Part shown: in pieces, positions 26,208-35,035 of the stretch | Numbering within the stretch: position 1 is the first letter of the stretch | How the letters are laid out: every line of letters begins with the position of its first letter | Assembly: GCA_035653615.1 (NCBI GenBank) | Contig: DASRBN010000043.1 | Location: 1 to 55,566 of the forward strand | Source: Ktedonobacteraceae bacterium | Lineage (GTDB): Bacteria; Chloroflexota; Ktedonobacteria; Ktedonobacterales; Ktedonobacteraceae | DNA length: 55,566 nucleotides | Reading direction: 5' to 3' | Program-made: the position numbers and the translations under genes | The notes under the pieces: generated by a model | The model's input: only the letters and a program-made list of their open reading frames with translations | Told to the model about the DNA's origin: nothing | The model's database searches: none

Positions 26208-27824
26208 ATGGCACAGGTCGGGTTAATACAGGAGCAATTTGGATGGTACGAGGCGGGTTTGCCGCTTGTAGAGCGTAAAAGACGCGGCCATTTTTCAACA
26301 CCTCCGCTGCTGGTCGAACAAATCCTGGATGCCTGTGGTTATACTCCCGCAGCAAACCTCGCCCACCTGCGCGTACTCGATCCTGCCTGTGGTAGCGGTA
26401 ATTTTCTCGTGGGTGCCGCGCGCCGCTTACTGGCTTTTGGCGAACGAACCGGTGTGTCGAACGCGGAATGCATTGCCATGCTCGAACGCAACCTGTGGGG
26501 ATTTGATCCTGACCCGGTCTCGTGTTTTCTGGCCGAGATGCAACTGCGTATGGTAATGGGGAATGTGCCGGCTTCTCTGCATATTCACCAGGCCGATAGC
26601 CTGGTGCTCTCATGGGAGCCCTGTGTTGATCTGTTGATCGCCAATCCTCCATATTTAGCCGCCAGGAATAACGACCTCAGCGGCTATCGCTCCACGCACA
26701 GGCGAGGTCAGGTCGATAGCTACCTGCTGTTTCTGAATCTGGCACTTTCGGTGGTCAGGCCTGGTGGCTGGATTGGCCTGGTATTGCCCGATCCGGTACT
26801 GGCACGTGCGAATGCTACCGGCGAGCGTGCCCGTTTGCTCAAAGAGATGACGGTGCATCATCTCTGGCACCTGTCCAGCGTCTTCGCGGCAGAAGTGGGA
26901 GCCGTGGTAATCATTGCACAAAAACGTCCTCCCACCCCGATGCACCAGGTGGCCTGGGTAAGGGAACAGTGGGCACGCGTGAGAGTATCCCGGCAAGGGC
27001 GACCACCTGAACTTCGTGCCGCCTCGCTGAAAACCTCTGGTACGGTCCCCCAATCCATTTTCATGGAACAACCGAACGCCGAACTGCGCTATCTTTTGAG
27101 CAGCAAGCGGGGCATGGCAATTGAACGCCTGCGCTCCTATCTCGCCGGTGCTTCCGGTGAAAGGAAACGCCTGGCGTCTCTCGGCGAATTTTTATCGATT
27201 TGCCGTGGAGAGGAACTTGGCCGCGAGAGCCCATGGTTGGGTGAGATATTGGAGCAGTCGCCTGCCTATCGCCCCGTCCTGCGCGGCGGCGTAGATATCC
27301 ATCCCTATTGCATACCGCGGGCGCGCTGGCAAATAGCGCAAGATGCTATTGAAAAGCCCATTCAGCGCTACTTATCACCCAAATTGCTGGTAGTGAAGAG
27401 TACTGACCACTTGCAGGCGACGCTTGACCTGCATGGACACGTGGCCTTGCAGACACTCTATTTACTGCACCCGCGTGATACAAGTAGCGTCGATACCCTG
27501 TATTTTTTCCTGGCGTTGCTCAATTCGCGGCTGCTCCGTGAATATGTATATCTCCTGCATACGGCCTATAAATGGGTGCAGCCGCAGATAGAGCAGGGTG
27601 TTTTAACTCGCCTGCCTGTTCCTCTGGTCGCGCCGGAGGAACGGCAGCAGATTATTGAGCGGGCAAAACGCCTGGTCGATGCTTGCAGCGCGGCGGACGC
27701 CGTTGTAGAATGGGATGAGCATATTACCAGCATGTACGAGGAACTGGAGTGCGCCATCTGCGCGCTTTACGATGCAGTTTTACCAGGATTATTTGCTGAC
27801 AAAGGAGTCATGACATATGGCTGA
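26208..27824 (+). CDS. Adenine-specific DNA methyltransferase, Eco57I/TaqI-like
   Basis: A 538-residue class I methylase. The SAM motif is [10 protein letters not shown] (57-66) and the catalytic motif is NPPY (146-149), typical of N6-adenine methylases. The C-terminal half (about 320-530) resembles TaqI-type specificity domains, with [16 protein letters not shown] and [12 protein letters not shown]. No nuclease motif is seen and no restriction gene lies nearby, so it looks like an orphan methylase. Its last eight bases overlap the start of the B12-binding subunit gene, so the two are co-transcribed, an odd pairing of a DNA methylase and a metabolic enzyme. Confidence 0.85.
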   Translation: MAQVGLIQEQFGWYEAGLPLVERKRRGHFSTPPLLVEQILDACGYTPAANLAHLRVLDPACGSGNFLVGAARRLLAFGERTGVSNAECIAMLERNLWGFDPDPVSCFLAEMQLRMVMGNVPASLHIHQADSLVLSWEPCVDLLIANPPYLAARNNDLSGYRSTHRRGQVDSYLLFLNLALSVVRPGGWIGLVLPDPVLARANATGERARLLKEMTVHHLWHLSSVFAAEVGAVVIIAQKRPPTPMHQVAWVREQWARVRVSRQGRPPELRAASLKTSGTVPQSIFMEQPNAELRYLLSSKRGMAIERLRSYLAGASGERKRLASLGEFLSICRGEELGRESPWLGEILEQSPAYRPVLRGGVDIHPYCIPRARWQIAQDAIEKPIQRYLSPKLLVVKSTDHLQATLDLHGHVALQTLYLLHPRDTSSVDTLYFFLALLNSRLLREYVYLLHTAYKWVQPQIEQGVLTRLPVPLVAPEERQQIIERAKRLVDACSAADAVVEWDEHITSMYEELECAICALYDAVLPGLFADKGVMTYG

Positions 27825-28239
27825 GACTCGCCCAATTCGTGTACTAGTCGCCAAGCCGGGCCTGGATGGGCATGATCGCGGTGCCAAAGTCATCGCCCGT
27901 GCCCTGCGCGACGCCGGCATGGAAGTCATTTATACAGGTATTCGCCAGACGCCAGAAATGATCGTCGAGGCGGCCATTCAGGAAGACGTAGATGCTATTT
28001 TAATGAGCATTCTCTCCGGCGCGCACATGGCCATCTTCCCTAAAGTAATGGAGTTGTTGAAGGAGAATGGCGTGGATGATGTGCTGGTAGCCGCGGGTGG
28101 CATCCTGCCGGACGAGGATATCCCTGCCATCAAGGCCATGGGCATCAAGGGGTGTTTTGGACCCGGCACATCGACCGAAGAGATCATTGAATTTGTGCGC
28201 AACAACATCCATGCGGATCGCCTGAAAGCGGAGGTCTAG
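27817..28239 (+). CDS. Cobalamin-binding subunit of methylmalonyl-CoA mutase
   Basis: A 140-residue B12-binding domain. It has the DxHxxG motif as DGHDRG (17-22), with His19 as the cobalt ligand, plus the SxL (MSILSGAH) and GG (VAAGGI) loops. It is the C-terminal domain of mutase encoded as its own protein, as in archaea and Chloroflexi. The catalytic TIM-barrel subunit is not in the window. It carries adenosylcobalamin for conversion of methylmalonyl-CoA to succinyl-CoA. AAAGGAG precedes its ATG, which overlaps the methylase stop. MeaB follows six bases on. Confidence 0.92.
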   Translation: MAETRPIRVLVAKPGLDGHDRGAKVIARALRDAGMEVIYTGIRQTPEMIVEAAIQEDVDAILMSILSGAHMAIFPKVMELLKENGVDDVLVAAGGILPDEDIPAIKAMGIKGCFGPGTSTEEIIEFVRNNIHADRLKAEV

Positions 28240-28245
28240 CATACC

Positions 28246-29208
28246 TTGCAGAACATTGTTGAACGGCTGCTCGATGGAGACCGCCGGGCGCTGGCCCGCA
28301 TGGTAACGCTGATCGAGAATGAATCCCCAGTTGCCCGGCGCTATCTTGCCGAGTTGCACCAGTACGCGGGCCGCGCCCATATCATCGGCGTGACGGGCGC
28401 GCCGGGGGCCGGTAAAAGCACATTGGTGACGCACATAGTGCGCGAATTGCGCCGCCGCGAGCGCAAAGTAGGAGTGGTGGCCGTTGATCCGACCAGCCCT
28501 TTCACCGGCGGGGCCATTCTGGGCGACCGCATCCGCATGATGGAACTGGCGGGCGACCCCAACGTTTTCATTCGTAGCATGGCCAGTCGTGGCAGCCTGG
28601 GAGGGCTATCCGCCTCGACGCGCGACGTGGTGCGCGCCATGGATGCCGCCGGCTACGATCCAATCATCATCGAAACGGTCGGCACCGGGCAGGCCGAGGT
28701 CGAGGTGATGCGCGCCGCCCAGACGGTGCTGGTAGTGAGCGCTCCCGGTATGGGTGACGAGGTGCAGGCCATCAAAGCCGGCATCCTGGAGATCGCCGAT
28801 ATTTTCGTCGTCAGTAAAGCGGATAAACCGGGCGCCGATCAGACCGTCGCAGAACTTGCAATGCTCCTGAGCCTCGATCCGCAGCGTCGTCTTCACGATA
28901 AATCGAAACCCTACTGGCGTATCCCCGTCCTCAAGACCTCCGCCATCAAAGATCAGGGCATCACGCAGCTCGTAGACGCTATAGAACAGCATCGTGCATA
29001 CCTGCTGGAGAGTGGCATGCTCGGCCATCGCTCTCAGCGCCAGGTCGAAAGCGAGGTGCAGGCCCTGGTGTTGCACGCGGTAGTCAACGCGCTCAAGGCC
29101 AATGTAAGTGGGGATGAATGGCGGCAGATGGTGGAAGATATTACAAAGCGGGAACGCGATCCGTACAGCGTGGCGAAGGAGTTGGAGGAGAGGATAGGGC
29201 TGAAGTAA
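28246..29208 (+). CDS. meaB: MeaB/ArgK GTPase, mutase chaperone
   Basis: A 320-residue G3E-type GTPase that loads and protects B12 on methylmalonyl-CoA mutase. Walker A is GAPGAGKST (51-59), the switch region has VDPTSPFTGGAILGDRIRM, the base-specific motif is SKAD, and ETVGTGQAEVEV is the family signature. A C-terminal dimerisation arm is present. The start is TTG 28246, after GGAGG that overlaps the stop of the mutase subunit gene. The pair forms a metabolic operon. Confidence 0.93.
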   Translation: MQNIVERLLDGDRRALARMVTLIENESPVARRYLAELHQYAGRAHIIGVTGAPGAGKSTLVTHIVRELRRRERKVGVVAVDPTSPFTGGAILGDRIRMMELAGDPNVFIRSMASRGSLGGLSASTRDVVRAMDAAGYDPIIIETVGTGQAEVEVMRAAQTVLVVSAPGMGDEVQAIKAGILEIADIFVVSKADKPGADQTVAELAMLLSLDPQRRLHDKSKPYWRIPVLKTSAIKDQGITQLVDAIEQHRAYLLESGMLGHRSQRQVESEVQALVLHAVVNALKANVSGDEWRQMVEDITKRERDPYSVAKELEERIGLK

Positions 29209-29747
29209 TCCTAAATCAAATCTCTACGCTTGATAGGCCCTACATGTGGCATCAGGCTACCTCTCCAACAGGTAGTTCGATTCCATCAACAGCAGGTAAA
29301 GGGAAATGGAGGGAGACGCGCAATAAAATCTCGCCTTCCAGCACTTCTTTCAGCAAGTCACGGCATGCTTCGAGTGTTTCCGCTGGCAATATCCTTGCTC
29401 TCAACCGAATTTTAACCACATCTTTACCAGAAGGTCATTGGTTTTCATCTACAATCTTCTATGGCCCAGACAAAAATAGTATAGTAGGAGATTATCATTG
29501 GCTCTCTTTCCTGAAGAAGTGATCGGGGTGGACCTACCTCAATCCTCTCAAATGAGGAAGTACTTATTATCACGGGCATTCCCAAAATCCGCTCTCAATC
29601 TACAATAGAGCCACTTTAGTAGAGCAGAGCTAGCGCCCAACGTGTCGACGGTTGCATAGTGGAGTAACTAACGAAGATACTGCTGTTAAAACGTGTCTAT
29701 ATTTTGAGGTATGAAAGCCGGGCTTTGTAACGAAGTATGAGGTGAGG
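29209..29747. other. Stretch between MeaB and the defence island
   Basis: Apart from the possible small minus-strand gene, nothing is seen. A change from G+C-rich core codons to A+T-rich sequence occurs here, so the left border of the island probably lies between about 29420 and 29740. Confidence 0.4.
29252..29419 (-). CDS. Possible 55-residue protein
   Basis: The minus strand reads GTG then a 55-residue frame, VVKIRLRARILPAETLEACR, DLLKEVLEGEILLRVSLHFP and an end of LPVGEVA before TGA. It has an alternation of charged helix and beta strand that looks protein-like, and clean codon use. No strong ribosome site precedes the GTG and a stop codon lies six codons upstream. No family was recognised. 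The overlapping plus-strand frame does not look like a protein. It could be a fragment of a decayed gene. Confidence 0.35.
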   Translation of the reverse strand: MVKIRLRARILPAETLEACRDLLKEVLEGEILLRVSLHFPLPAVDGIELPVGEVA

Positions 29748-30446
29748 ATGAGTGCTACTTTTAACATCTATTGTGATGAAAGTTGCCATCTACAAAATGA
29801 TCGTCAAAAGGTCATGGTTTTGGGTGCTGTATGGTGTCCGTTAGAAAAGACCAGGGAAATTGCCATACGTATTCGTGAAATTAAAAGACGTCACGGACTT
29901 TCACTTAATTTTGAGATTAAATGGTCCAAGGTTTCTCCTGCTAAACAATTATTTTATATGGATTTATTGGATTATTTTTTTGATGACGATGACCTACATT
30001 TTCGGGCTTTGATAGTTGCTGATAAATCAAAATTGCGTCATCAGGATTTCGCACAAGATCATGATACATGGTATTACAAAATGTATTTTGATCTATTAAA
30101 GGTTTTGCTTTTACCTCAGGCAGAATATAGTATTTACCTCGATATTAAAGATACTAGAAGTGCTACTAAAATTGCTGAGCTACATGAGGTTCTTTCTAAC
30201 AATATGTATGATTATGAGCGCAAGATCATTAAACGTATTCAAACTGTCCGCTCACATGAGATTGAGCAAATACAATTGGCAGATCTATTGATTGGAATTG
30301 TGGGTTATGCAAATCGCAATCTCAATACCAATCAAGCTAAATTGGCTCTTGTTGAGAGAATGCGCTATAGGTCACATTATAGCCTCACGAAAACGACCTT
30401 ACTACGTGAAGATAAAGTGAATTTATTCCGCTGGGAGGCGAGGTAA
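29748..30446 (+). CDS. DUF3800 protein, RNase H-like fold
   Basis: A 232-residue protein with the DUF3800 hallmarks: an opening YCDES (8-12), a late EQIQLADLLIG motif and acidic positions between. DUF3800 proteins are predicted RNase H-fold nucleases often found on mobile elements and in defence islands. The base composition is clearly more A+T rich than the core genes. The start is ATG 29748 after GAGG; GTG 29742 is possible. It is the first of four plus-strand genes ending with the DprA-like gene, and the next gene begins eight bases later. Function within this set is unknown. Confidence 0.8.
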   Translation: MSATFNIYCDESCHLQNDRQKVMVLGAVWCPLEKTREIAIRIREIKRRHGLSLNFEIKWSKVSPAKQLFYMDLLDYFFDDDDLHFRALIVADKSKLRHQDFAQDHDTWYYKMYFDLLKVLLLPQAEYSIYLDIKDTRSATKIAELHEVLSNNMYDYERKIIKRIQTVRSHEIEQIQLADLLIGIVGYANRNLNTNQAKLALVERMRYRSHYSLTKTTLLREDKVNLFRWEAR

Positions 30447-30454
30447 GCCTTACT

Positions 30455-30994
30455 ATGCGTAGTGGTACACTGGTGCTTCCTCCACTGATTCTTTTGCAAG
30501 ATTATCAGAACAATTGGGATCAATATTTGGAAGCAATCTATCAAATCTTCTGCCGGGATTTTGTCACGTCCAAGCCAGATTTCGAGGGTAAGCGCTTTGC
30601 GCTGAAACGTCACCCTATGATAAAAGGTAAAGAGGCCACTTTTTGGCATATTATCAGTGAAGGTGATGTAGAAGATGAACGTCTGCCAGATTTACGTCGT
30701 TGTGAACGTATACCCTGGCCACGCCCAATGATAGAAGCGATCAAATTCGAGCAGATAAAGTGGTGGAGGAACAGGCGGAAAGAGGAAGAGAGGATAGTGA
30801 TTGCCCTGGATGATTTTAGCTATATTGTTGTGTTGGCTGACCGTGGCGATTATGTACTTCTCTGGACAGCTTATTGTGTGGAGCAAGAGCATAGGCGTCA
30901 AAAATTACGGCGCGAATACGACGCATATAGGGGGGAAAAGGCTGGTGCCGCCCCGAAGAACGGCACCGTTACTCCTTCTACACATGGTAGATGA
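30455..30994 (+). CDS. Unknown 179-residue protein between DUF3800 and RecQ genes
   Basis: No family was recognised with confidence. The protein has aromatic and charged blocks: ATFWHIISEGD, PDLRRCERIPWPRP, EEERIVIALDDFSYIVVLADRGDYVLLWTAYC and a basic tail EQEHRRQKLRREYD. A conserved Trp/His pair and a single-beta-sheet pattern followed by basic residues recall small RelE/barnase-like (BECR) toxins, but this is a guess from shape. It lies eight bases after the DUF3800 gene and 90 before the helicase gene. It could be a toxin or an unrelated small effector. Confidence 0.55.
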   Translation: MRSGTLVLPPLILLQDYQNNWDQYLEAIYQIFCRDFVTSKPDFEGKRFALKRHPMIKGKEATFWHIISEGDVEDERLPDLRRCERIPWPRPMIEAIKFEQIKWWRNRRKEEERIVIALDDFSYIVVLADRGDYVLLWTAYCVEQEHRRQKLRREYDAYRGEKAGAAPKNGTVTPSTHGR

Positions 30995-31084
30995 GCTACC
31001 TTACGTCAGGAATCATATTCCAAAAAAATGGGGAAGTCAAGGGTTCTTTTCACAAAAATTGAATAATCAGGGGGATTTGTTCAA

Positions 31085-33136
31085 ATGGCATCGGCGGGTA
31101 CGTGGCACAGTGTTCCACCGGAAAAGCTGCTGGAAGAACGTTTCCATATCTCAGCAGGCTTCCATCCAGGTCAGCGTGACATCATCGAGCAACTTGTGCA
31201 GGGCAAACGCGTTTTTGCTATCCAGCGAACTGGTTGGGGAAAATCGCTTTGTTATCAAATGACCAGCTTATATTATCCACATCTCACGCTCGTCTTCTCA
31301 CCCTTAAAAGCACTCATGCGCGATCAATGCAAACGCTGTAATGAAGTATATGCTATTCCTGCAGCTATCGTCAGCTCAGATTTTACTGAGGATGAGAACC
31401 GAATGACATTAGAACGAGCGGTAGCAGGACACTTCAAAATACTGTATATTGCTCCCGAACGTTTGAGCAATATGCTCTGGCAATCCTACGTGTATAGGAT
31501 GCGCATCAGTATGATCGTGATTGATGAAGCTCATTGCATTTCTACATGGGGTCACGATTTTCGCCCGCATTATCGTCGTATTGTGAATTTGTTGAGGGCG
31601 CTTTCTGATAGAGTTCCCGTACTGGCTCTGACTGCGACTGCAAACAAACGTGTTGAGCAGGATGTACTGCAACAGATTGGGGAAAGCGCGCAAGTAGTTC
31701 GTGGTACCATGCGGCGTCCCAACTTACACCTGAACGTTGTGACGTTGAGTGGCGATCAGGAGAAGCTCAGCTATCTAGGAGAAGTCCTTCCTCAGTGGCC
31801 CGGTACGGGCATTATCTACACAGCAACTAAAAGCAGTGCGGAAGTGGTAGCCGCATTTCTCCAAAAACAGGGACTGGGAGCAGAGTATTACCATGCAGGC
31901 AGAGAAGATACTATTCGGCAGAATATTGAGCACAAGTTTATGGCCAATCAATACAAGGTTGTTTGTTCTACCAATGCACTCGGCATGGGCATTGACAAGC
32001 CAGATGTACGTTTCATTGTGCATTATCAAATTCCTGCCTCTCCCATCCACTATTATCAAGAGATGGGTAGGGCAGGGCGTGATGGGAAAGATTCTACATG
32101 TCTTCTTCTCTATGATGGTACTGACTTACTTATACAAGAACACTTTATACGTAATGCGAAGCCTGAAGGAAAGGCTTATGAGACCGTTTTGTTCCAGCTA
32201 CGGATGAATCCTCAAGGTCTACGTGAGAGCGATATGATGCGAGCCACCGGATTTTCTCAGGGGTCTATTCGCACTATTCTCGCAGACCTTGAAGATCAGG
32301 GGTTGATCAAGCGCGATGTTAGAAATCCCACCTATACTGCCGTAGAATGGCCAGGGAAAATTGATTTTTCTGAGTACGATATGGTACGCGAACAGAAACA
32401 GCGCGAATTAGCTGATATTCGGAATTATGCAACCTTACAATCGTGCTACATGGGGTATCTCACGACCTATCTTGGCGATTTACCTGGATATCAATGTGGA
32501 ACATGCGGATATTGCCAGCCTACAAATTTTCCACTTATTAGGCCTTCAGAAAGAATACAAGGAGCAGCGGCATATTTTCTTGAGGAGGAGCTTTTGCCTC
32601 GTATTGAGAAACGTGGAAGTGAGAGAAATCCCATTCATGAGGCCGGTTGGTCGCTTTCGTATCATGGAGATAGTCGTGTAGCTAAGCTGGTGCGGGCCAG
32701 CAAATACGAAAATGCTGGCCCATTTCCTTTAAGTCTGGTTATACGGGCCGCTGAAACGATACGTACTTGCTATCCAATTGCTGAAATCAGTGGTATAGTG
32801 AGTGTACCACCAACAAAGAGTGGATCATTGGTGGAAGTATTTGCCCGCCAGGTTGCTGATCGGTTAGGAGTTGAATACTTGCCTGTGATTATGAAAGTGC
32901 GACAGACTGGTGAGCAGAAGAGTTTTACAAATCGCTTACAGAAAGAGGATAATGTAAAAGGAGCTTTCTCAGTTCCCTCTCGTGCGCGCGTGACTGGACG
33001 TACGTTATTACTGGTAGATGACATTTATGATTCTGGCTACATGCTGCGTGAGGTGGCAAAAACACTCATGCAAGCTGGAGCAAGAGCTGTTTATCCATTC
33101 ACCATAACACGCACTGTACACTCAGATGATCAATAG
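31085..33136 (+). CDS. RecQ-like helicase fused to a phosphoribosyltransferase domain
   Basis: A 683-residue protein. The helicase (about 1-480) has Walker A RTGWGKS (48-54), DEAH (147-150) with the RecQ-type [11 protein letters not shown], and a helicase C domain with [10 protein letters not shown] and GRAGRDGK. A Cys cluster CGTCGYC (about 474-482) marks the RecQ zinc domain. The C-terminus (about 560-683) is PRTase-like: VDDIYDSG (about 643-650) matches the PRPP-binding loop, as in ComF/GntX-type enzymes. RecQ alone lacks such a domain. It ends ten bases before the DprA-like start, so the two share a transcript. Confidence 0.85.
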   Translation: MASAGTWHSVPPEKLLEERFHISAGFHPGQRDIIEQLVQGKRVFAIQRTGWGKSLCYQMTSLYYPHLTLVFSPLKALMRDQCKRCNEVYAIPAAIVSSDFTEDENRMTLERAVAGHFKILYIAPERLSNMLWQSYVYRMRISMIVIDEAHCISTWGHDFRPHYRRIVNLLRALSDRVPVLALTATANKRVEQDVLQQIGESAQVVRGTMRRPNLHLNVVTLSGDQEKLSYLGEVLPQWPGTGIIYTATKSSAEVVAAFLQKQGLGAEYYHAGREDTIRQNIEHKFMANQYKVVCSTNALGMGIDKPDVRFIVHYQIPASPIHYYQEMGRAGRDGKDSTCLLLYDGTDLLIQEHFIRNAKPEGKAYETVLFQLRMNPQGLRESDMMRATGFSQGSIRTILADLEDQGLIKRDVRNPTYTAVEWPGKIDFSEYDMVREQKQRELADIRNYATLQSCYMGYLTTYLGDLPGYQCGTCGYCQPTNFPLIRPSERIQGAAAYFLEEELLPRIEKRGSERNPIHEAGWSLSYHGDSRVAKLVRASKYENAGPFPLSLVIRAAETIRTCYPIAEISGIVSVPPTKSGSLVEVFARQVADRLGVEYLPVIMKVRQTGEQKSFTNRLQKEDNVKGAFSVPSRARVTGRTLLLVDDIYDSGYMLREVAKTLMQAGARAVYPFTITRTVHSDDQ

Positions 33137-33146
33137 GAGGAAAACA

Positions 33147-34148
33147 ATGATGAGAGATTTACGAGAGCAAGCATGCTGGCTCCTGCTGGCTTTTGAAAGC
33201 GGGCTTCCTATTCGTATCATCAATGATATTCTTGTGTCCTGGTGTGTACAAAGTAAGCGCTCCTTACAAGAGTTCTTTGCCGCAAGTTCGGAGGAATGGA
33301 TAAAAACCTGCCATCTCAATGCAGGCATGATTGAGAAATTAGAGAAAGCCAATGAGAAACTTGTGGGGCAGGCATTTCTTGTGGAACAGCTGGCTCACAA
33401 CTCTATCTCCTTGCTAACTGTTCTCGACGATGATTATCCTAAGTTACTCAAAACCGCTCTCAAACGTGATCAAACACCTCCAGTTCTTTTCTACGCCGGT
33501 AATTTGCGGATTCTCGAACGCAAAACTATTGCAATTATAGGTTCGCGCAATGCCGGGGAAGAAAGTCTTGCATTCACTCGCGCTGTGGCCCAATATTTAG
33601 CAACACAAGGAGCTAATGTTATCAGTGGAAATGCGCGTGGTGTTGATCGGACTGCATATGAGGGGGCAACCAATACTGATGGATGTACAACTGTTGTGTT
33701 ACCTCACGGTATTCGTAAGCTGAGCCGCGTTCAGATGCAGGCGCTATTGCCGAAGATTGAAGCTGGAAAAGTACTACTGGTGAGCCAATTTCATCCTGAT
33801 GCCCAATGGGTAGTAAGCCGGGCTATGGAACGCAATAAGGTCGTAACTGGTCTCGCGCAAATCGTGATTGTTGCCGAATCGGATGTTCAAGGCGGTACCT
33901 GGGCAGGCGCAAATGGAGCTTTGAAGCAGCATCGGCCACTCTATGTACGTAAGCCGGAGCTTACTTCATCACTTCCAGGCAATAAAGCCTTGATAGAGCT
34001 TGGTGGTCATCCCTTACCCTGGCCTACAGATGCACTATCAGATGTTCTATCCCCTTTACTCGTAGCAAGCGATCAAATACGTCAGAAGCAGAATGGCACA
34101 TCGACCCGTCCGAGCCAACTTTCGTTGCTTGCCCTTTCTAACGAGTAG
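33147..34148 (+). CDS. DprA/Smf-like protein
   Basis: A 333-residue protein. Residues 1-100 form a helical lead-in and about 125-300 a Rossmann domain with IAIIGSRNAGEES, SGNARGVDRTAYEGA and VVLPHGIRKL, the DprA/Smf motifs that in competence bind single-stranded DNA and load RecA. The chromosome of this window shows no competence genes nearby. The start is ATG 33147 after AGGAGG; the frame from 33126 lacks support. DprA-like proteins next to helicases and phosphoribosyltransferases recur in mobile and defence loci, which makes a non-competence role likely here. Confidence 0.82.
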   Translation: MMRDLREQACWLLLAFESGLPIRIINDILVSWCVQSKRSLQEFFAASSEEWIKTCHLNAGMIEKLEKANEKLVGQAFLVEQLAHNSISLLTVLDDDYPKLLKTALKRDQTPPVLFYAGNLRILERKTIAIIGSRNAGEESLAFTRAVAQYLATQGANVISGNARGVDRTAYEGATNTDGCTTVVLPHGIRKLSRVQMQALLPKIEAGKVLLVSQFHPDAQWVVSRAMERNKVVTGLAQIVIVAESDVQGGTWAGANGALKQHRPLYVRKPELTSSLPGNKALIELGGHPLPWPTDALSDVLSPLLVASDQIRQKQNGTSTRPSQLSLLALSNE

Positions 34149-34163
34149 CGAATCTATCGATCT

Positions 34164-34886
34164 ATGTCTATAACTACTCTTGACCTGCGAGGCCGCGACC
34201 TCATCATCATCCCACCCAAAGACATGCTGCACCTGCCCACTGAGGAATTGCAGCAGGCCCTTTTTGGCGATTACTTGCCCACGGCTATACGCATCTCCAT
34301 GGGCCGTGATAAACGCCAGCATTTTTTGCGTACCCTGCCCATGAATTTCAGCGCTCTTAAAAGTGCTCTACGCAAACAGCAGACGCCGTTCACCGTCGCC
34401 TTTGAGGAACGGCCCGTGCTGCCTTTTGCAACCTCGCTTACGATGGAACCACGCCCATATCAGGAGGAGGCTTTGACGCGCTGGCTGGCGGAGGGTAGCG
34501 CGGGCGTCGTCGTGCTTCCTACGGGCGCGGGCAAGACGCTGGTGGCGGCCATGGCTATCCATGAAACCGGGCTGTGGACGCTGGTCGTGGTGCCCACACT
34601 TGATCTGCTGCAACAATGGCGCAATGCGTTGACCGCCGCCTTGGGATTGGCGGAGGCCGATGAATCGGCGGCGGGCGCGATTCATCGGCCCCTAAAGGCA
34701 GAAGATGGGATTCCAGAAGAGGATGGGCTTACGCTGACGGAAAAGATTGGCGTCTTTGGCGGCGGCGACAAAGATATTCGACCGATTACGATCATCACCT
34801 ATGATTCCGCGGCGCTGTATCCACGCGAGTTGCGGCGCTTTGGGCTGCTGGTCTTCGACGTGCTCTGGGTAATCGAGGAGTGTTAA
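34164..34886 (+). pseudogene. XPB-like helicase, cut off before motif II
   Basis: A 240-residue N-terminal part of a superfamily 2 helicase. Walker A is LPTGAGKT (118-125) and PRPYQEEAL is motif Q-like, typical of XPB/Rad25-type bacterial helicases. The frame should reach a DExH box after LLVFD, but instead reads LLVFDVLWVIEEC and stops; the rest of the helicase is missing from the window. The coding region is G+C-rich core-type, unlike the genes on both sides. A palindromic repeat is read through in frame at 34655-34690. The break near 34857 is likely the left end of the inserted CD-NTase module. Confidence 0.75.
34655..34690. repeat. Palindromic repeat read inside the helicase remnant
   Basis: GGCCGATGAATCG at 34655-34667 pairs exactly with 34678-34690. 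The palindromic core recurs at 13374-13389. In the remnant it codes about residues 164-176 without breaking the frame. Confidence 0.75.
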
Positions 34887-34939
34887 TTAACTTTCTCCTT
34901 TATTTTGCTTACTGATTTATTCATTAGAGAGACGAGACC

Positions 34940-34968
34940 TTGTCATTTATGAACAGATGTGTTACTAT
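34940..34968 (+). promoter_or_regulatory. Promoter of the CD-NTase genes
   Basis: TTGTCA (34940-34945) and TACTAT (34963-34968) are 17 bases apart, a good sigma-70 match. The first nucleotidyltransferase starts 68 bases after the minus-10 box. A short dyad GCAGTC/GACTGC lies in the leader at 34984-35004. Confidence 0.5.
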
Positions 34969-35035
34969 CAAGCACGATTACTAGCAGTCTTACCAAAGGA
35001 CTGCCAAAATTGTAAGGTTGCGAGGAGTTGGTCTC

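Noticed and set aside
29118-29522. 134-residue plus-strand frame overlapping the end of the MeaB gene
   Set aside because: It runs out of frame through MeaB and has a Ser/Thr-rich nonsense pattern with no ribosome site; the minus-strand small frame is better but also weak.
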